Positions 8,270 through 17,017 of a DNA stretch of 64,000 bases are shown in pieces. The translations under genes and the position numbers were made by a program. Position 1 is the first letter of the stretch. Each line of letters opens with the position of its first letter. The notes beneath the pieces are model-generated. The model was not told the DNA's origin. It worked only from the letters and a program-made list of their open reading frames with translations, and ran no database searches. Source of the DNA: Pseudoruegeria sp. HB172150 (lineage in GTDB: Bacteria > Pseudomonadota > Alphaproteobacteria > Rhodobacterales > Rhodobacteraceae); assembly GCF_013184805.1 (NCBI RefSeq), contig NZ_JAATNG010000008.1, forward strand, positions 1-64,000, in the 5' to 3' direction.

Positions 8270-8341
8270 TCCCTTGCAATGGACATCCGCGGCAGTGCCG
8301 GTCTACCGTGTACCGACTGGATGACCGTCAGGGAGGAACAG

Positions 8342-8992
8342 GTGTCGGGCGACAAGGTTATCCTCTGCTTCGGCGACAGCAACACCCATGGAACCGTCGC
8401 GATGGACAGCGTAATGGATCGACGGCGGTTTTCGAAGAATCAGCGCTGGCCCAATGTCATGGCCACCGAACTCGACTCAGGCTGGGAGGTCATCGCCGAA
8501 GGCCATCCTGGCCGGACCGCCGTTTTTGACGACCCTGTGGAAGGTGCCCACAAGAACGGGCTGACCGTGCTGCCCTCTCTACTCGAAACTCACCGCCCAA
8601 TTGACCTTGTGATCGTTCTGCTCGGCACCAACGACACGAAGGCCCGGTTTTCCGCCAATGCCTTCGACATCGCCAAGGCGCTGGAGCGGGTAGTCAGGGC
8701 GATCAATTCTTCGGATGCCGGCCCCGATTGCCGTGCACCTCGCGTGTTGCTGGCGGCTCCAGTGCCTGTGGTCGAAACCGGACCGATTGCACCCATGTTT
8801 GAAGGTGCCGCAGCTAAGGCCCGCGCCCTCGGCCCCCTGCTGGCACAGGCCGCCGCCCGCTGCGGCGCCGGGTTTATCGATCTGGCGTCGGTTGCAGAGG
8901 TTGACCCGACCGACGGCGTGCACCTGAGTGCTGGATCACAGGCGGCCATCGGCCGAGCCATGGCGGAGACCGTCCGCGCGATGTTCAGCTAG
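8342..8992 (+). CDS. SGNH/GDSL-family hydrolase (arylesterase-like)
   Basis: A 216-residue SGNH hydrolase: ILCFGDSNTHG (block I with nucleophile Ser), a block II Gly in GHPGRTAVFD, LLGTNDTK (block III) and DGVHLS (block V, catalytic Asp and His). The family includes arylesterases, thioesterases and carbohydrate esterases. GTG at 8342 is chosen as start because AGGGAGGA lies directly upstream; ATG codons at 8279 and 8321 are alternatives with poorer sites. It precedes the ribokinase gene by ten bases, so the two are likely co-transcribed. No export signal is seen. Confidence 0.85.
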   Translation: MSGDKVILCFGDSNTHGTVAMDSVMDRRRFSKNQRWPNVMATELDSGWEVIAEGHPGRTAVFDDPVEGAHKNGLTVLPSLLETHRPIDLVIVLLGTNDTKARFSANAFDIAKALERVVRAINSSDAGPDCRAPRVLLAAPVPVVETGPIAPMFEGAAAKARALGPLLAQAAARCGAGFIDLASVAEVDPTDGVHLSAGSQAAIGRAMAETVRAMFS

Positions 8993-9002
8993 GAGTTCTG
9001 GT

Positions 9003-9944
9003 ATGCTAGGTGAGATAGTCATCCTCGGTGTTTTTGTGGCCGACACCAGCTATCGCGCCGACCGGATGCCAAAGATGGGAGAGACCATCCTAGGCAACAA
9101 TTTCGCCCTTGGACCGGGCGGCAAGGGATCGAACCAGGCAGTCGCCGCCGCCCGCGCCGGAGGCCGCGTCCAGTTCATGACACGGCTCGGGCAGGATGCA
9201 TTCGCCGACATCGCGTTGTCGGTCTGGAACGAAGCCGGTATCATCCCCGTCATTGAACAGGATCCGGACAGCTATACAGGCGCCGCCTATATCTTCGTGG
9301 AGGAGGCCAGCGGCGATAACGCTATCATCATCTGCCCCGGTGTCGCAGAGACCATCGACCGAGATTTTGTCGAGACGCGAGCGAACTTGATTTCCGGCGC
9401 TGACGTCTTCATGACCCAACTGGAACAACCTGTCGACGCAGGTTTCCGTGCCCTTGAAGTCGCACGCGAGGGCGGCACGACAACGATCCTGAACCCGGCC
9501 CCGGCTGCGAATCTGCCAGACGGCATGCTCGCGCTCTGCGACTACGTCACGCCCAATGAATCCGAGGCCGAGGCTCTGACCGGCGTTTCCGTCCGAAACC
9601 CCGAGGAAGCGCGTGCCGCGGCGGCCAAGCTACTGTCCCTTGGGGCGGGTGCGGCAATCATAACGCTGGGTGAGAACGGTGTTCTCTTCCACGATGGCGA
9701 GCGCACGGAACATGTACCGGCCTTTCATGCTGGCAAAGTTGTCGAGACGACGGGGGCTGGTGACGCGTTCAACGGCGCCTTCGCCGCCGCGCTCGTCGAA
9801 GGCGTGGAGCCCGTGGAGGCCGTCCGCTTCGGCTGCGCCTGCGCGGCGATTTCGGTAACCAAACCCGGCACCGCACCGTCGATGCCGATGCGCGAGGAAA
9901 TCGAGGCCTTGCTTAACAGGAGCCCGGCATCGCTCAGTCGGTAA
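9003..9944 (+). CDS. rbsK: Ribokinase / PfkB-family sugar kinase
   Basis: A 313-residue PfkB-family kinase. The N-terminal substrate motif GPGGKGSNQAVAAARAG (about 38-54) and the C-terminal catalytic motif ETTGAGDAFNGAF (about 245-257, with the base Asp) are intact, and NPAPA and TPNESEAE are typical of ribokinase. It phosphorylates D-ribose or a similar pentose or nucleoside with ATP in the cytoplasm. The start at 9003 has AGGAG upstream. No ribose transporter is adjacent; the preceding esterase suggests it might work on a released sugar or nucleoside, which is inference. The symbol is assigned by family resemblance. Confidence 0.82.
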   Translation: MLGEIVILGVFVADTSYRADRMPKMGETILGNNFALGPGGKGSNQAVAAARAGGRVQFMTRLGQDAFADIALSVWNEAGIIPVIEQDPDSYTGAAYIFVEEASGDNAIIICPGVAETIDRDFVETRANLISGADVFMTQLEQPVDAGFRALEVAREGGTTTILNPAPAANLPDGMLALCDYVTPNESEAEALTGVSVRNPEEARAAAAKLLSLGAGAAIITLGENGVLFHDGERTEHVPAFHAGKVVETTGAGDAFNGAFAAALVEGVEPVEAVRFGCACAAISVTKPGTAPSMPMREEIEALLNRSPASLSR

Positions 9945-10084
9945 AGGGCACGCCCGCGAAATAGCTTCGCCGCCTTACCGAAATTCGGTTTATTGTCGAA
10001 CCCTTGGTACGAGAATTGCGTGACTCAGCTCAAGGCAGATACAGGCTTGTCGCCCTTAAACGCCGATTATTTTGTTGTAGGGTC

Positions 10085-10197
10085 CTGACCCGAAAAACTG
10101 ATCCGAACTGAGTGCGATTTTTCGGGCACATTTCCGGCAGGAGAGGAGTGCCCAGATGCCGAAGAAACGATTTACCGATGAGCGGATCGCTTTTGCG
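10085..10197 (+). mobile_element. IS3-family (OrfA) end fragment
   Basis: TGACCCGAAAAACTGATCC near 10087 resembles an IS3-family terminal repeat. An ATG at 10156 starts MPKKRFTDERIAFA, the characteristic N-terminus of OrfA in IS3 elements of the IS407/IS51 type. After about 14 codons the match ends abruptly where the IS110-like remnant begins on the other strand. Only the left end of the element survives. Confidence 0.75.
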
Positions 10198-10484
10198 GCA
10201 TCGGAATTGTTCGATCGTACCGATAGGGTCTTGTAAGCCTTGTGTGCACCAATGCAGGTCGCCGCGAGACCCAGCGCGGTGACACCACGTTGAAGCAAGA
10301 CCGACAGCTGCCCGCCCTCATGAACGATCCGTTCAGGCTCGACCTGCCGTGTGTGAAACTGGCCTGCCTCAGCTTCGTGACCAGCGGGGTAGGTGCTGTG
10401 GTCGACAGCATTGCCGTTACTGTCGACCACGCACACCGAAATCTCCTTCGGCGCTACAACCAACCCGGCCGTGATCCTCGGGGG
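10188..10484 (-). pseudogene. IS110-family transposase N-terminal remnant
   Basis: On the minus strand a frame reads ITAGLVVAPKEISVCVVDSN, ERIVHEGGQLSVLLQRG, then LGLAATCIGAHKAYKTLS and NNSDAAKA. This follows the N-terminal RuvC-like domain of IS110/IS1111 transposases, where the family has GLDV, HE.G.LS.WL and NKSDAADA. The first catalytic Asp position is no longer recognisable and the protein is cut after about 100 residues at the junction with the IS3 fragment. It is a dead remnant, apparently interrupted by or recombined with the IS3 end. Confidence 0.7.
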
Positions 10485-10552
10485 AAGGTCACTCGAGGAG
10501 AGTACCGGCCCCCGAAGCGTTCTTTCTGGGTAGTTAACTGGTCCTGATGGGT

Positions 10553-11785
10553 TCATGGGCCGGCTCTCGCGGAGCGCCGGGCCAGAAAATCGGCAATGGC
10601 CTCGACCGCCTGCCCCATGTCGGCGGCTGATGCATGTTCGGAGGGATCGTGGCTGACACCTTCGCGGCAGCGGACGAATAGCATCGCGATGGGGCACAGC
10701 GCAGCCATGGCGGAAGCGTCATGGGTCGCGCCGGAGGGCAGGACCGGACCGCGGCCACCCGCCTCCCGGACAGAGTCGCATAGTGTTTTGATCATTTCGG
10801 GATCACACGGCTCGGCAATTTGGAAGTAAGTGCGTGTCACGTCGATCGGCAGCCCGAGGGTTTCTGCGACCTTCGACACGATCCGGTGGAGCGCGTGGCC
10901 GGCGGACTCGCGGACTGTATCGTCGGGAGAGCGGATTTCGGCTGTGAGCCGAACTTCGCGCGGCACGGCGTTCACCACGTTAGGCTCGACATGCAATTCG
11001 CCGACGGTGGCGCGGAGGTCCACTGTTTCGCTGGCGAGCCGGTTGAGCGCGGTGACCAGAGTAGCGGCGGCGACCAGCGCATCCTTGCGCCCCTGCATCG
11101 GCAGGGTGCCGGCATGGCCGGTGCGGCCGTAAACGGTAACCTGGTGCCGCTCGATTCCGCAGATCGTCGAAACAACGCCAAGCGCCTCGTTCTCCGCTTC
11201 AAGAACCGGGCCTTGCTCGATATGGGTCTCTAAAAAACCTATTGCGGTTTCCGGCGCTCGCGCAAGGGTTGGTATATTGTCGGGCTGCAGCCCGAACCTC
11301 TCGAGAGCAGTGCGCAACGTCACACCCGTATTGTCCTTCAGATCCAGAACTCTCGCGTCGAAGGTTCCGGCCAGCGCGCGGGGCCCGATGAGCGCGGTGG
11401 GAAACCGGATGCCTTCCTCGTCGGCGAATGCAAGTACTTCGACCGCAAAGGGCAGGTGCACGCCGTCCTCGCGCAGCTTTTCCAGGGCCAGGATCGGCAG
11501 GGCGACGCCCATAATACCATCGTAAGCTCCACCTTCGCGTACCGAATCCTGATGCGAACCCGTGTAGAGCGTGCCCGTTCCGTCTGGCCCGTCGAGGCGG
11601 CCAACAAGCGTGCCGGCGTCGTCGAGCGTAACCGTCAGCCCAACTTGCCGCATCCAGTCCGAGAGATAGTCGATGGCGGCCCGGTGTTCCGCTGTGAATG
11701 GACGGCGTGTGACACCGGGGCCCGGCTCGGAGATGGCGGACAGATCCCTTAACCGTTGTTCTGCGAGAGTGCCCCAGTCAGTCAA
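10553..11785 (-). CDS. M20-family Zn amidohydrolase (allantoate amidohydrolase / N-carbamoyl-amino-acid hydrolase type)
   Basis: A 410-residue M20-type enzyme. Metal and catalytic signatures are GSHQDSVREGGAYDG (about 77-91), DEEGIRF (about 122) and HIEQGP (about 188), with the dimerisation insert carrying GRTGHAGTLP. Such enzymes hydrolyse allantoate, ureidoglycolate or N-carbamoyl-L-amino acids to release ammonia and CO2. The start is TTG at 11785, overlapping the stop of the upstream DUF1028 gene by 8 bases, with GGAG upstream. It is divergent from a dipeptide-type ABC transporter and probably processes the imported compound. The exact substrate cannot be told. Confidence 0.87.
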   Translation of the reverse strand: MTDWGTLAEQRLRDLSAISEPGPGVTRRPFTAEHRAAIDYLSDWMRQVGLTVTLDDAGTLVGRLDGPDGTGTLYTGSHQDSVREGGAYDGIMGVALPILALEKLREDGVHLPFAVEVLAFADEEGIRFPTALIGPRALAGTFDARVLDLKDNTGVTLRTALERFGLQPDNIPTLARAPETAIGFLETHIEQGPVLEAENEALGVVSTICGIERHQVTVYGRTGHAGTLPMQGRKDALVAAATLVTALNRLASETVDLRATVGELHVEPNVVNAVPREVRLTAEIRSPDDTVRESAGHALHRIVSKVAETLGLPIDVTRTYFQIAEPCDPEMIKTLCDSVREAGGRGPVLPSGATHDASAMAALCPIAMLFVRCREGVSHDPSEHASAADMGQAVEAIADFLARRSARAGP

Positions 11786-12440
11786 GGACCCGGCTCCGGT
11801 CGTTCATCGTCGGCACCTGCCTTGCCCAGGCATTATACTCGCCGCTTGTCGCGCGGTGGTGCAGATCGCGCAATGCGCCGATGGGATCGTCGGTGTGATG
11901 ATCGACACGTAAGGTCAATGGCGCACTGTCGGGATGCAGAATCAGCAGAGCCGCGGATAGCAGACCGCGACTGTCGCTGCCGGCGGCCTGCGCCGCGGAA
12001 ATCGCATCGAGAAGCCGTGCGTCGAGTGGGCCAGAGCCCGTCATCACCTCTGCCATAGCGTCCAAAACCTCGACCCTCGCCAGCATGTTGCCGGAGGCGA
12101 TTCCGTTCGAGAACTTGCGACTACCCATCTCCGGAGTGTTCTCTTTCCCGGTGAAGGCTGCAGTGCTGCCGGAAAGGTCCATTGCGGCGAGCTGGCGATA
12201 GTCGCGGCCGGCATCCGGCTCAACGACATGCGCGACGGCCTTTGACGCATCGGTTCCATGAGCCATGACGCTCAGCACGTCTTCTCCCCAAAAGGTCGAG
12301 GGGGCCGCGCCCTGGCTGGCCGACATTCCTGCCCTAAGAGATCCGCGAAGGACCCATCCACCGACGCAGAGCGAGCCGGTGGCGGCGGCTCCCCCGATCG
12401 TCCCGTTCTCGGGGTCGCACGCAAGAATCGAAAAGGTCAT
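11778..12440 (-). CDS. DUF1028 protein (Ntn-hydrolase-like fold family)
   Basis: A 220-residue protein of the DUF1028 family, recognised from MTFSILACDPENGTIGGAAA at the start, GMSASQGAAP, and SGNMLARVEVLDAM further on. The family has no established biochemical role; its fold is related to N-terminal-nucleophile hydrolases, and its genes often sit beside peptide transporters and amidohydrolases, as here. It is the first gene of a leftward pair with the M20 enzyme (8-base overlap) and faces the ABC transporter across a shared operator region. Confidence 0.85.
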   Translation of the reverse strand: MTFSILACDPENGTIGGAAATGSLCVGGWVLRGSLRAGMSASQGAAPSTFWGEDVLSVMAHGTDASKAVAHVVEPDAGRDYRQLAAMDLSGSTAAFTGKENTPEMGSRKFSNGIASGNMLARVEVLDAMAEVMTGSGPLDARLLDAISAAQAAGSDSRGLLSAALLILHPDSAPLTLRVDHHTDDPIGALRDLHHRATSGEYNAWARQVPTMNDRSRVLD

Positions 12441-12468
12441 GGACCGTCTGCCTCCCTAGAAGCGTGTA

Positions 12469-12511
12469 TTTATCATGAAAAATTGACCGATGCAATTTAT
12501 CATGATAATTT
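12469..12511. promoter_or_regulatory. Divergent promoter/operator of the amidohydrolase-ABC transporter locus
   Basis: TTATCATGATAA (12497-12508) is a perfect 12-bp palindrome, flanked by TGCAA and TTGCA. The half TTTATCATGA also occurs at 12469-12478, 27 bases upstream in the same orientation, and AAATTG/CAATTT forms another small dyad between them. TTGACC (12483) with GATAAT (12504) could be a rightward promoter overlapped by the palindrome. The GntR-type protein encoded at 17942 is the obvious candidate ligand-responsive repressor (inference). Confidence 0.65.
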
Positions 12512-12543
12512 TGCATTACTTGCCAACACGGGAGAGCACGAAG

Positions 12544-14121
12544 ATGCAACTCATGAATTGGACGCGCCGGGGCCTGCTGGTCGCGGCCGGGGCCTTTCTG
12601 GCGTTATCGCCACTGGCCCGCACCGCGGAAGCCCAGACGCCACCCGGCGTTCTGATCGTCGGACAGATCGCCGAACCGAAATCGCTGGACCCCGCGGCTG
12701 TCACTGCGGTCAACGATTTTCGTATACTTGTGAACCTTTACGAAGGCCTGGTGCAGTACAAGCCGGGTACCCTAGAGGTCGCGCCAGGACTGGCCGAGAG
12801 CTGGGAGATCTCCGAGGATGGAACCGAGTACACGTTTCACCTGCGCGAGGGCGTGACCTTTCATGACGGTACCCCGCTCAACGCCGAAGCAGTTAAATTC
12901 AACTTCGACCGGATGCTCGATGAGAATCACCCGTTCCATGACACTGGCCCGTTCCCGCTGGCATTCTTCTTCTCGGCTGTGGCTTCGACCGAGGCGGTCG
13001 ACGAGCTGACTGTGAAATTCACCCTTAACGAGCCATACGCGCCGTTCCTGTCGAACCTCGCCTATCCGACCGGTCTGCTCGTTTCGCCCGACGCCGTAGA
13101 AGCCGGCGGAGCCGATTACGGCCGCAACCCGGTGGGCACTGGTCCGTTCAAGTTCGCCGAGTGGCGCTCGAACGAGGCAGTGGTCATCGAGAAGAACCCG
13201 GACTACTGGGGTGCGCCTGCCGGCACCGAAGCCGTCGTATTCCGCCCGATCACCGACGCCAACACCCGCGTGGCAGAGATGCTGGCGGGCGGCATCGACA
13301 TGATGGTCGAGGTTCCGCCGACTTCACTGAGCCAGTTTCAGGGCGACGACTTCACCGTCGTTGAGCAGGCAGGTCCGCACGTCTGGTTCCTGATCCTGAA
13401 TGCCAAGGAAGGTCCATTTGCCGAGAAGCTGGTGCGCCAGGCGGCAAACTACGCGATCAACAAGGAAGCGATCGTGAACGACGTGCTGGAAGGCACCGCC
13501 GACGTGGCCGCTGGCCCAACGCCGCCGGCTTTCGCATGGGCCTATAACGACTCGCTGGAACCGTACGCATACGATCCGGAAAAGGCCAAGGAGCTGCTGG
13601 CCGAAGCGGGTGTCGACGACCTTTCTCTGACCTTCTACGTGACTGAAGGCGGTTCGGGCATGCTCGATCCGATCCCGATGGCCACCGCCATGCAGGCGGA
13701 CCTGAACGCCGTCGGTTTCGACGTGTCGATCGAGACTTACGAGTGGAACACATTCCTGGGCGAAGTGAACCCGGGGCTGGAGGGCAAGGCGGACATGGCC
13801 GAGATGGCCTGGATGACCAACGACCCAGACACTCTGCCGTTCCTGGCACTGCGCACCGACGCCTGGCCGGAAGCTGGCGGGTTCAACTCGGGCTACTACT
13901 CCAATCCCGAGGTGGACGAACTGCTCGAGAAAGCCCGCGTCTCGACCTCGCAAGACGAGCGCGCGGACTTCTACAAGCAGATGCAGGAGATTGTGCACGA
14001 AGATGCCCCGTGGGTCTTCGTCGCGAACTGGAAGCAGAACGCGGTGACGAGCGACCGCGTCGAGAACTTCTCGCTGGAACCGTCGTTCCTGCTGCATCTG
14101 TCGGAAGTTGTGAAGAACTGA
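12544..14121 (+). CDS. ABC transporter substrate-binding protein, family 5 (peptide/nickel/glutathione type)
   Basis: A 525-residue extracellular solute-binding protein of family 5. It starts with an Arg-Arg-containing signal (NWTRRGLLVAAGAFLAL, then SPLARTAEAQ), and the mature part shows GQIAEPKSLDPAAVT, the family-5 NLYEGLVQYKPG and YTFHLREGVTFHDGTPLNAE. Members bind di/oligopeptides, glutathione, opines or other small amide compounds and hand them to the permeases. ATG at 12544 has GGGAG upstream; an upstream frame extension lacks a ribosome site. A strong hairpin separates it from the permease genes, as often seen when the binding protein is made in excess. Confidence 0.93.
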   Translation: MQLMNWTRRGLLVAAGAFLALSPLARTAEAQTPPGVLIVGQIAEPKSLDPAAVTAVNDFRILVNLYEGLVQYKPGTLEVAPGLAESWEISEDGTEYTFHLREGVTFHDGTPLNAEAVKFNFDRMLDENHPFHDTGPFPLAFFFSAVASTEAVDELTVKFTLNEPYAPFLSNLAYPTGLLVSPDAVEAGGADYGRNPVGTGPFKFAEWRSNEAVVIEKNPDYWGAPAGTEAVVFRPITDANTRVAEMLAGGIDMMVEVPPTSLSQFQGDDFTVVEQAGPHVWFLILNAKEGPFAEKLVRQAANYAINKEAIVNDVLEGTADVAAGPTPPAFAWAYNDSLEPYAYDPEKAKELLAEAGVDDLSLTFYVTEGGSGMLDPIPMATAMQADLNAVGFDVSIETYEWNTFLGEVNPGLEGKADMAEMAWMTNDPDTLPFLALRTDAWPEAGGFNSGYYSNPEVDELLEKARVSTSQDERADFYKQMQEIVHEDAPWVFVANWKQNAVTSDRVENFSLEPSFLLHLSEVVKN

Positions 14122-14129
14122 TTTCACGG

Positions 14130-14167
14130 CGCCGGGGCCGCTTTCCGGATGGCCCCGGCGTTTTTCT
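14130..14167 (+). terminator. Intra-operon terminator/attenuator
   Basis: CGCCGGGGCC (14130-14139) pairs with GGCCCCGGCG (14151-14160), followed directly by TTTTT. It lies between the binding-protein gene and the first permease, so it probably limits read-through into the membrane components and stabilises the upstream mRNA. Confidence 0.88.
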
Positions 14168-14207
14168 ATCCATCTCCACCGAAGCGACCTGCCACGGGGA
14201 GGCATGA

Positions 14208-15155
14208 ATGGGCAGTTACATCCTCAAACGCCTGATCTCGGCAATTCCGGTGCTGCTAGGCATTACGGTAATTGTCTTCCTGATCATGGCGCTAATCCCC
14301 GGCGATCCGGCGACGGCAATTCTCGGCTCCTACGCGACCCCAGAAAATGTTGAAAAGATCAACCGCGATCTCGGTCTCGATAAACCGGCTGTGGTGCGGT
14401 ACTTCATCTGGCTCGGCAACATGCTGACCGGGGATTTCGGGCGCTCCTTTTCGCTGAACCGCCCTGTGCTGGACGAGATCCTGGAACGCTTTGGGGCCAC
14501 GCTGATACTTGCCGGCACAAGCTTCGTACTGTGTTCCTTCTTGGGCATTTTGGCCGGCGTCGTCTCGGCGGCACGCCAATATGGCTTCGCCGACAAGGCA
14601 ATCACCTTCACGGTGCTGATCGGTATCTCGATCCCGTCCTTCTTTCTCGGGATGATGATGATCCTTCTGTTCGCGGTGAACCTGAAATGGCTGCCAGTTT
14701 CGGGAATGTACGCAATCTATGGCGGCGGTGACCTGCCCGACCTGCTTAAGCACCTGATCATGCCAGCGTTGGCGCTGGCAGCTGTCGCGACCGGCGTGAT
14801 CGCGCGGCTGTCGCGGTCGGCGATGCTGGAAGTGCTGCGCCAGGACTTCATCCGCACCGCCCGCGCCAAGGGCGTAAAGGAGCGTCGCGTGATCCGCGGC
14901 CACGCGCTACGCGCGGCGATGGTCTCGATCATCCCGGTTCTGGGCATCCAGGCCGGGTTCGTGTTGTCCGGCGCCGTCTACATCGAAATTGTTTTCCAGT
15001 GGCCCGGCATTGGCCGGATGCTTGTGAACGCAATCCTGCAACGCGACATCCTGTTGGTGCAGGGCGGCGTCGTGTTCGTCGCGGCTTGCTACGTGCTGTT
15101 CAACATCGCGGTCGACGTGGCGCAGAGCATGCTGGACCCGAGGATCAAGACATGA
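14208..15155 (+). CDS. ABC transporter permease, DppB type
   Basis: A 315-residue inner-membrane permease with about six transmembrane helices. The N-terminal segment YILKRLISAIPVLLGITVIV and the MALIPGDPA motif are characteristic of DppB/OppB/GsiC proteins, and the EAA loop is present (EVLRQDFIRTARAKGVKE, about 206-223), which contacts the ATPase. A GGGGAGG site precedes the ATG. The stop overlaps the next start (ATGA at 15152-15155), so the subunits are co-translated. Confidence 0.93.
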   Translation: MGSYILKRLISAIPVLLGITVIVFLIMALIPGDPATAILGSYATPENVEKINRDLGLDKPAVVRYFIWLGNMLTGDFGRSFSLNRPVLDEILERFGATLILAGTSFVLCSFLGILAGVVSAARQYGFADKAITFTVLIGISIPSFFLGMMMILLFAVNLKWLPVSGMYAIYGGGDLPDLLKHLIMPALALAAVATGVIARLSRSAMLEVLRQDFIRTARAKGVKERRVIRGHALRAAMVSIIPVLGIQAGFVLSGAVYIEIVFQWPGIGRMLVNAILQRDILLVQGGVVFVAACYVLFNIAVDVAQSMLDPRIKT

Positions 15156-17017
15156 GGCAGTTTCTCAAGCTCCTGTTCCGCAACCAGCTGGCGGCCTTCG
15201 GGGCCGTCGTGCTTGGGTTCATCCTCGTTCTGGCTCTTCTGGTGCCGGTCCTGCCGCTGCAAGACCCGGACGTGACGGCTACCGGCGACCGGTTCCTGCG
15301 GCCGTTTTCCGAAGGGCACCTGCTCGGTACGGACCACCTTGGGCGGGATCTGCTGTCGCGCCTGCTCTGGGGCACGCGTCTGAGTCTCGCGGTCGGTATC
15401 GCAGCAGCGGTGATCGCGGCGACCATAGGGTCGGCGATCGGGATCATCGCCGGGTATTTCGGTGGGCGTACCGACAACCTGATCATGCGCGGGGTCGATA
15501 TGCTGATGGCATTCCCCTACATCCTGCTGGCGCTGGCCATCGTAGCGGCGCTGGGGCCTGGGTTGATGAACGCGCTGATTGCAGTTGCAGCGGTGAACAT
15601 CCCGTTCTTCGCGCGGAACATCCGCGGTGTGACCGTCTCGCTCGCTGGGCGCGAGTTCATCGATGCGGCGCGGTTGGCTGGGATGGGGCATGTGCGGATC
15701 ATCCTGACGGAGATCCTGCCCAACGTTCTGCCGATCATCGTTATCGCCATGTCCACGACCGTCGGCTGGATGATCCTTGAAACTGCGGGCCTGTCCTTCC
15801 TCGGTCTCGGATCGCAGCCCCCGCAGGCGGATCTCGGCTCGATGTTGGGCGAAGCGCGGGACGCGATGATCACGGCGCCGCATACCTCCATCGTGCCAGG
15901 TGTGATGATCTTCCTGATCGTGATGAGCGTGAACCTACTGGGCGATGGCGTGCGCGATGCGCTGGACCCGCGGCTGAAATCTGGCGCGCTGAGCCGCCCG
16001 CAGGCGAAGACGCTGGTGGAGCGGAAGGGCGCTGTGCCACCTGCAACTGACGATCTGCTGTCGATCCAGGATCTGGAGACGCAGTTCCATGTGGGCAAGC
16101 GCGTCTACCGAGCCGTGAACAAGGTCAGCCTGTCGGTCAAGCCGGGCGAATGCCTTGGTGTGATCGGGGAAAGTGGCTCCGGCAAGTCGGTGACGGCCCT
16201 GTCCGTCATGGGCCTGGTCGCATCGCCGCCGGGCGTTATCGCCGGTGGTGCCGTGCGGCTGGAGGGCGAGGACTTGCTGGACGTCTCCTACGAAAAGCTG
16301 CGCCAAAAGCGAGGTGAAAAGGTCGCCTATATCTTCCAGGACCCGCTGGCGACGCTTCATCCGCTGTACCGCGTCGGCGATCAGCTGGCCGAGGCGATCC
16401 AGTGCCACCACAAGGTCAGCGACGCCAAAGCTCGCGAACGGGCACTGGAACTGCTGAAGGCGGTGAGGATCCCGAACGCGGAAAGCCGGCTGAAGAACTA
16501 CCCGCACGAGATGTCGGGCGGTATGCGGCAGCGGGTCGGTATCGCAATGGCGATGGCCAACGATCCTGACGTGATCATCGCCGACGAGCCAACGACCGCG
16601 CTGGATGTGACCGTGCAGGCGCAAATCCTTGCGCTGCTCGACGATCTCCGACGCGAGCGTGGGCTGGCGATCATCTTCATCACCCACGATTTTGGCGTGG
16701 TCGCGCAGCTCTGCGACCGGGTCGCCGTGATGTATGCGGGCCGGATCGTGGAACAAGGACCAACCAATGCGGTGCTCGATGCCCCGGCACATCCCTACAC
16801 TAAACGGTTGATAGCCTGTGTGCCGGAACTTGGCGGCGGACGGCGCGAGCTGGCGGCGATCCCCGGCTTGCCGCCCGTGGTCGACAAACTGCCCGAGGGT
16901 TGCGCTTTTGCGCCACGTTGCCAGAAGGCCCGCGAAGAATGCCAGAAAGGTGAAATCGGACTTGAGGGAGCAGCGCCCCGCAAGGTGCGTTGTCTGTACC
17001 CCGAGGAGGCCGTATGA
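15152..17017 (+). CDS. Fused ABC transporter permease (DppC type) and ATP-binding protein (DppD type)
   Basis: A 621-residue fusion. Residues 1-280 are a DppC-type permease: N-terminal helix, [23 protein letters not shown] loop [16 protein letters not shown], and the LSFLGLG motif. After a short linker (about 290-305) follows a complete ATPase: Walker A GESGSGKS (about 345), Q-loop YIFQDP, signature MSGGMRQR (about 454), Walker B VIIADEP, His switch ITHDF, and a C-terminal oligopeptide-type Cys motif ([15 protein letters not shown]). Fusions of this kind occur in several proteobacterial dipeptide transporters; the usual arrangement is two genes. It overlaps both neighbours by four bases (ATGA). 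Confidence 0.93.
   Translation: MRQFLKLLFRNQLAAFGAVVLGFILVLALLVPVLPLQDPDVTATGDRFLRPFSEGHLLGTDHLGRDLLSRLLWGTRLSLAVGIAAAVIAATIGSAIGIIAGYFGGRTDNLIMRGVDMLMAFPYILLALAIVAALGPGLMNALIAVAAVNIPFFARNIRGVTVSLAGREFIDAARLAGMGHVRIILTEILPNVLPIIVIAMSTTVGWMILETAGLSFLGLGSQPPQADLGSMLGEARDAMITAPHTSIVPGVMIFLIVMSVNLLGDGVRDALDPRLKSGALSRPQAKTLVERKGAVPPATDDLLSIQDLETQFHVGKRVYRAVNKVSLSVKPGECLGVIGESGSGKSVTALSVMGLVASPPGVIAGGAVRLEGEDLLDVSYEKLRQKRGEKVAYIFQDPLATLHPLYRVGDQLAEAIQCHHKVSDAKARERALELLKAVRIPNAESRLKNYPHEMSGGMRQRVGIAMAMANDPDVIIADEPTTALDVTVQAQILALLDDLRRERGLAIIFITHDFGVVAQLCDRVAVMYAGRIVEQGPTNAVLDAPAHPYTKRLIACVPELGGGRRELAAIPGLPPVVDKLPEGCAFAPRCQKAREECQKGEIGLEGAAPRKVRCLYPEEAV

Noticed and set aside
9977-9989. ACCGAAATTCGGT mini-palindrome after rbsK
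   Set aside because: Only 6 bp per arm with no T-run or promoter context; too short to call.
13324-14205. 293-codon frame antisense to the binding-protein gene
   Set aside because: Shadow of a high-GC gene; the sense strand encodes a complete family-5 binding protein.
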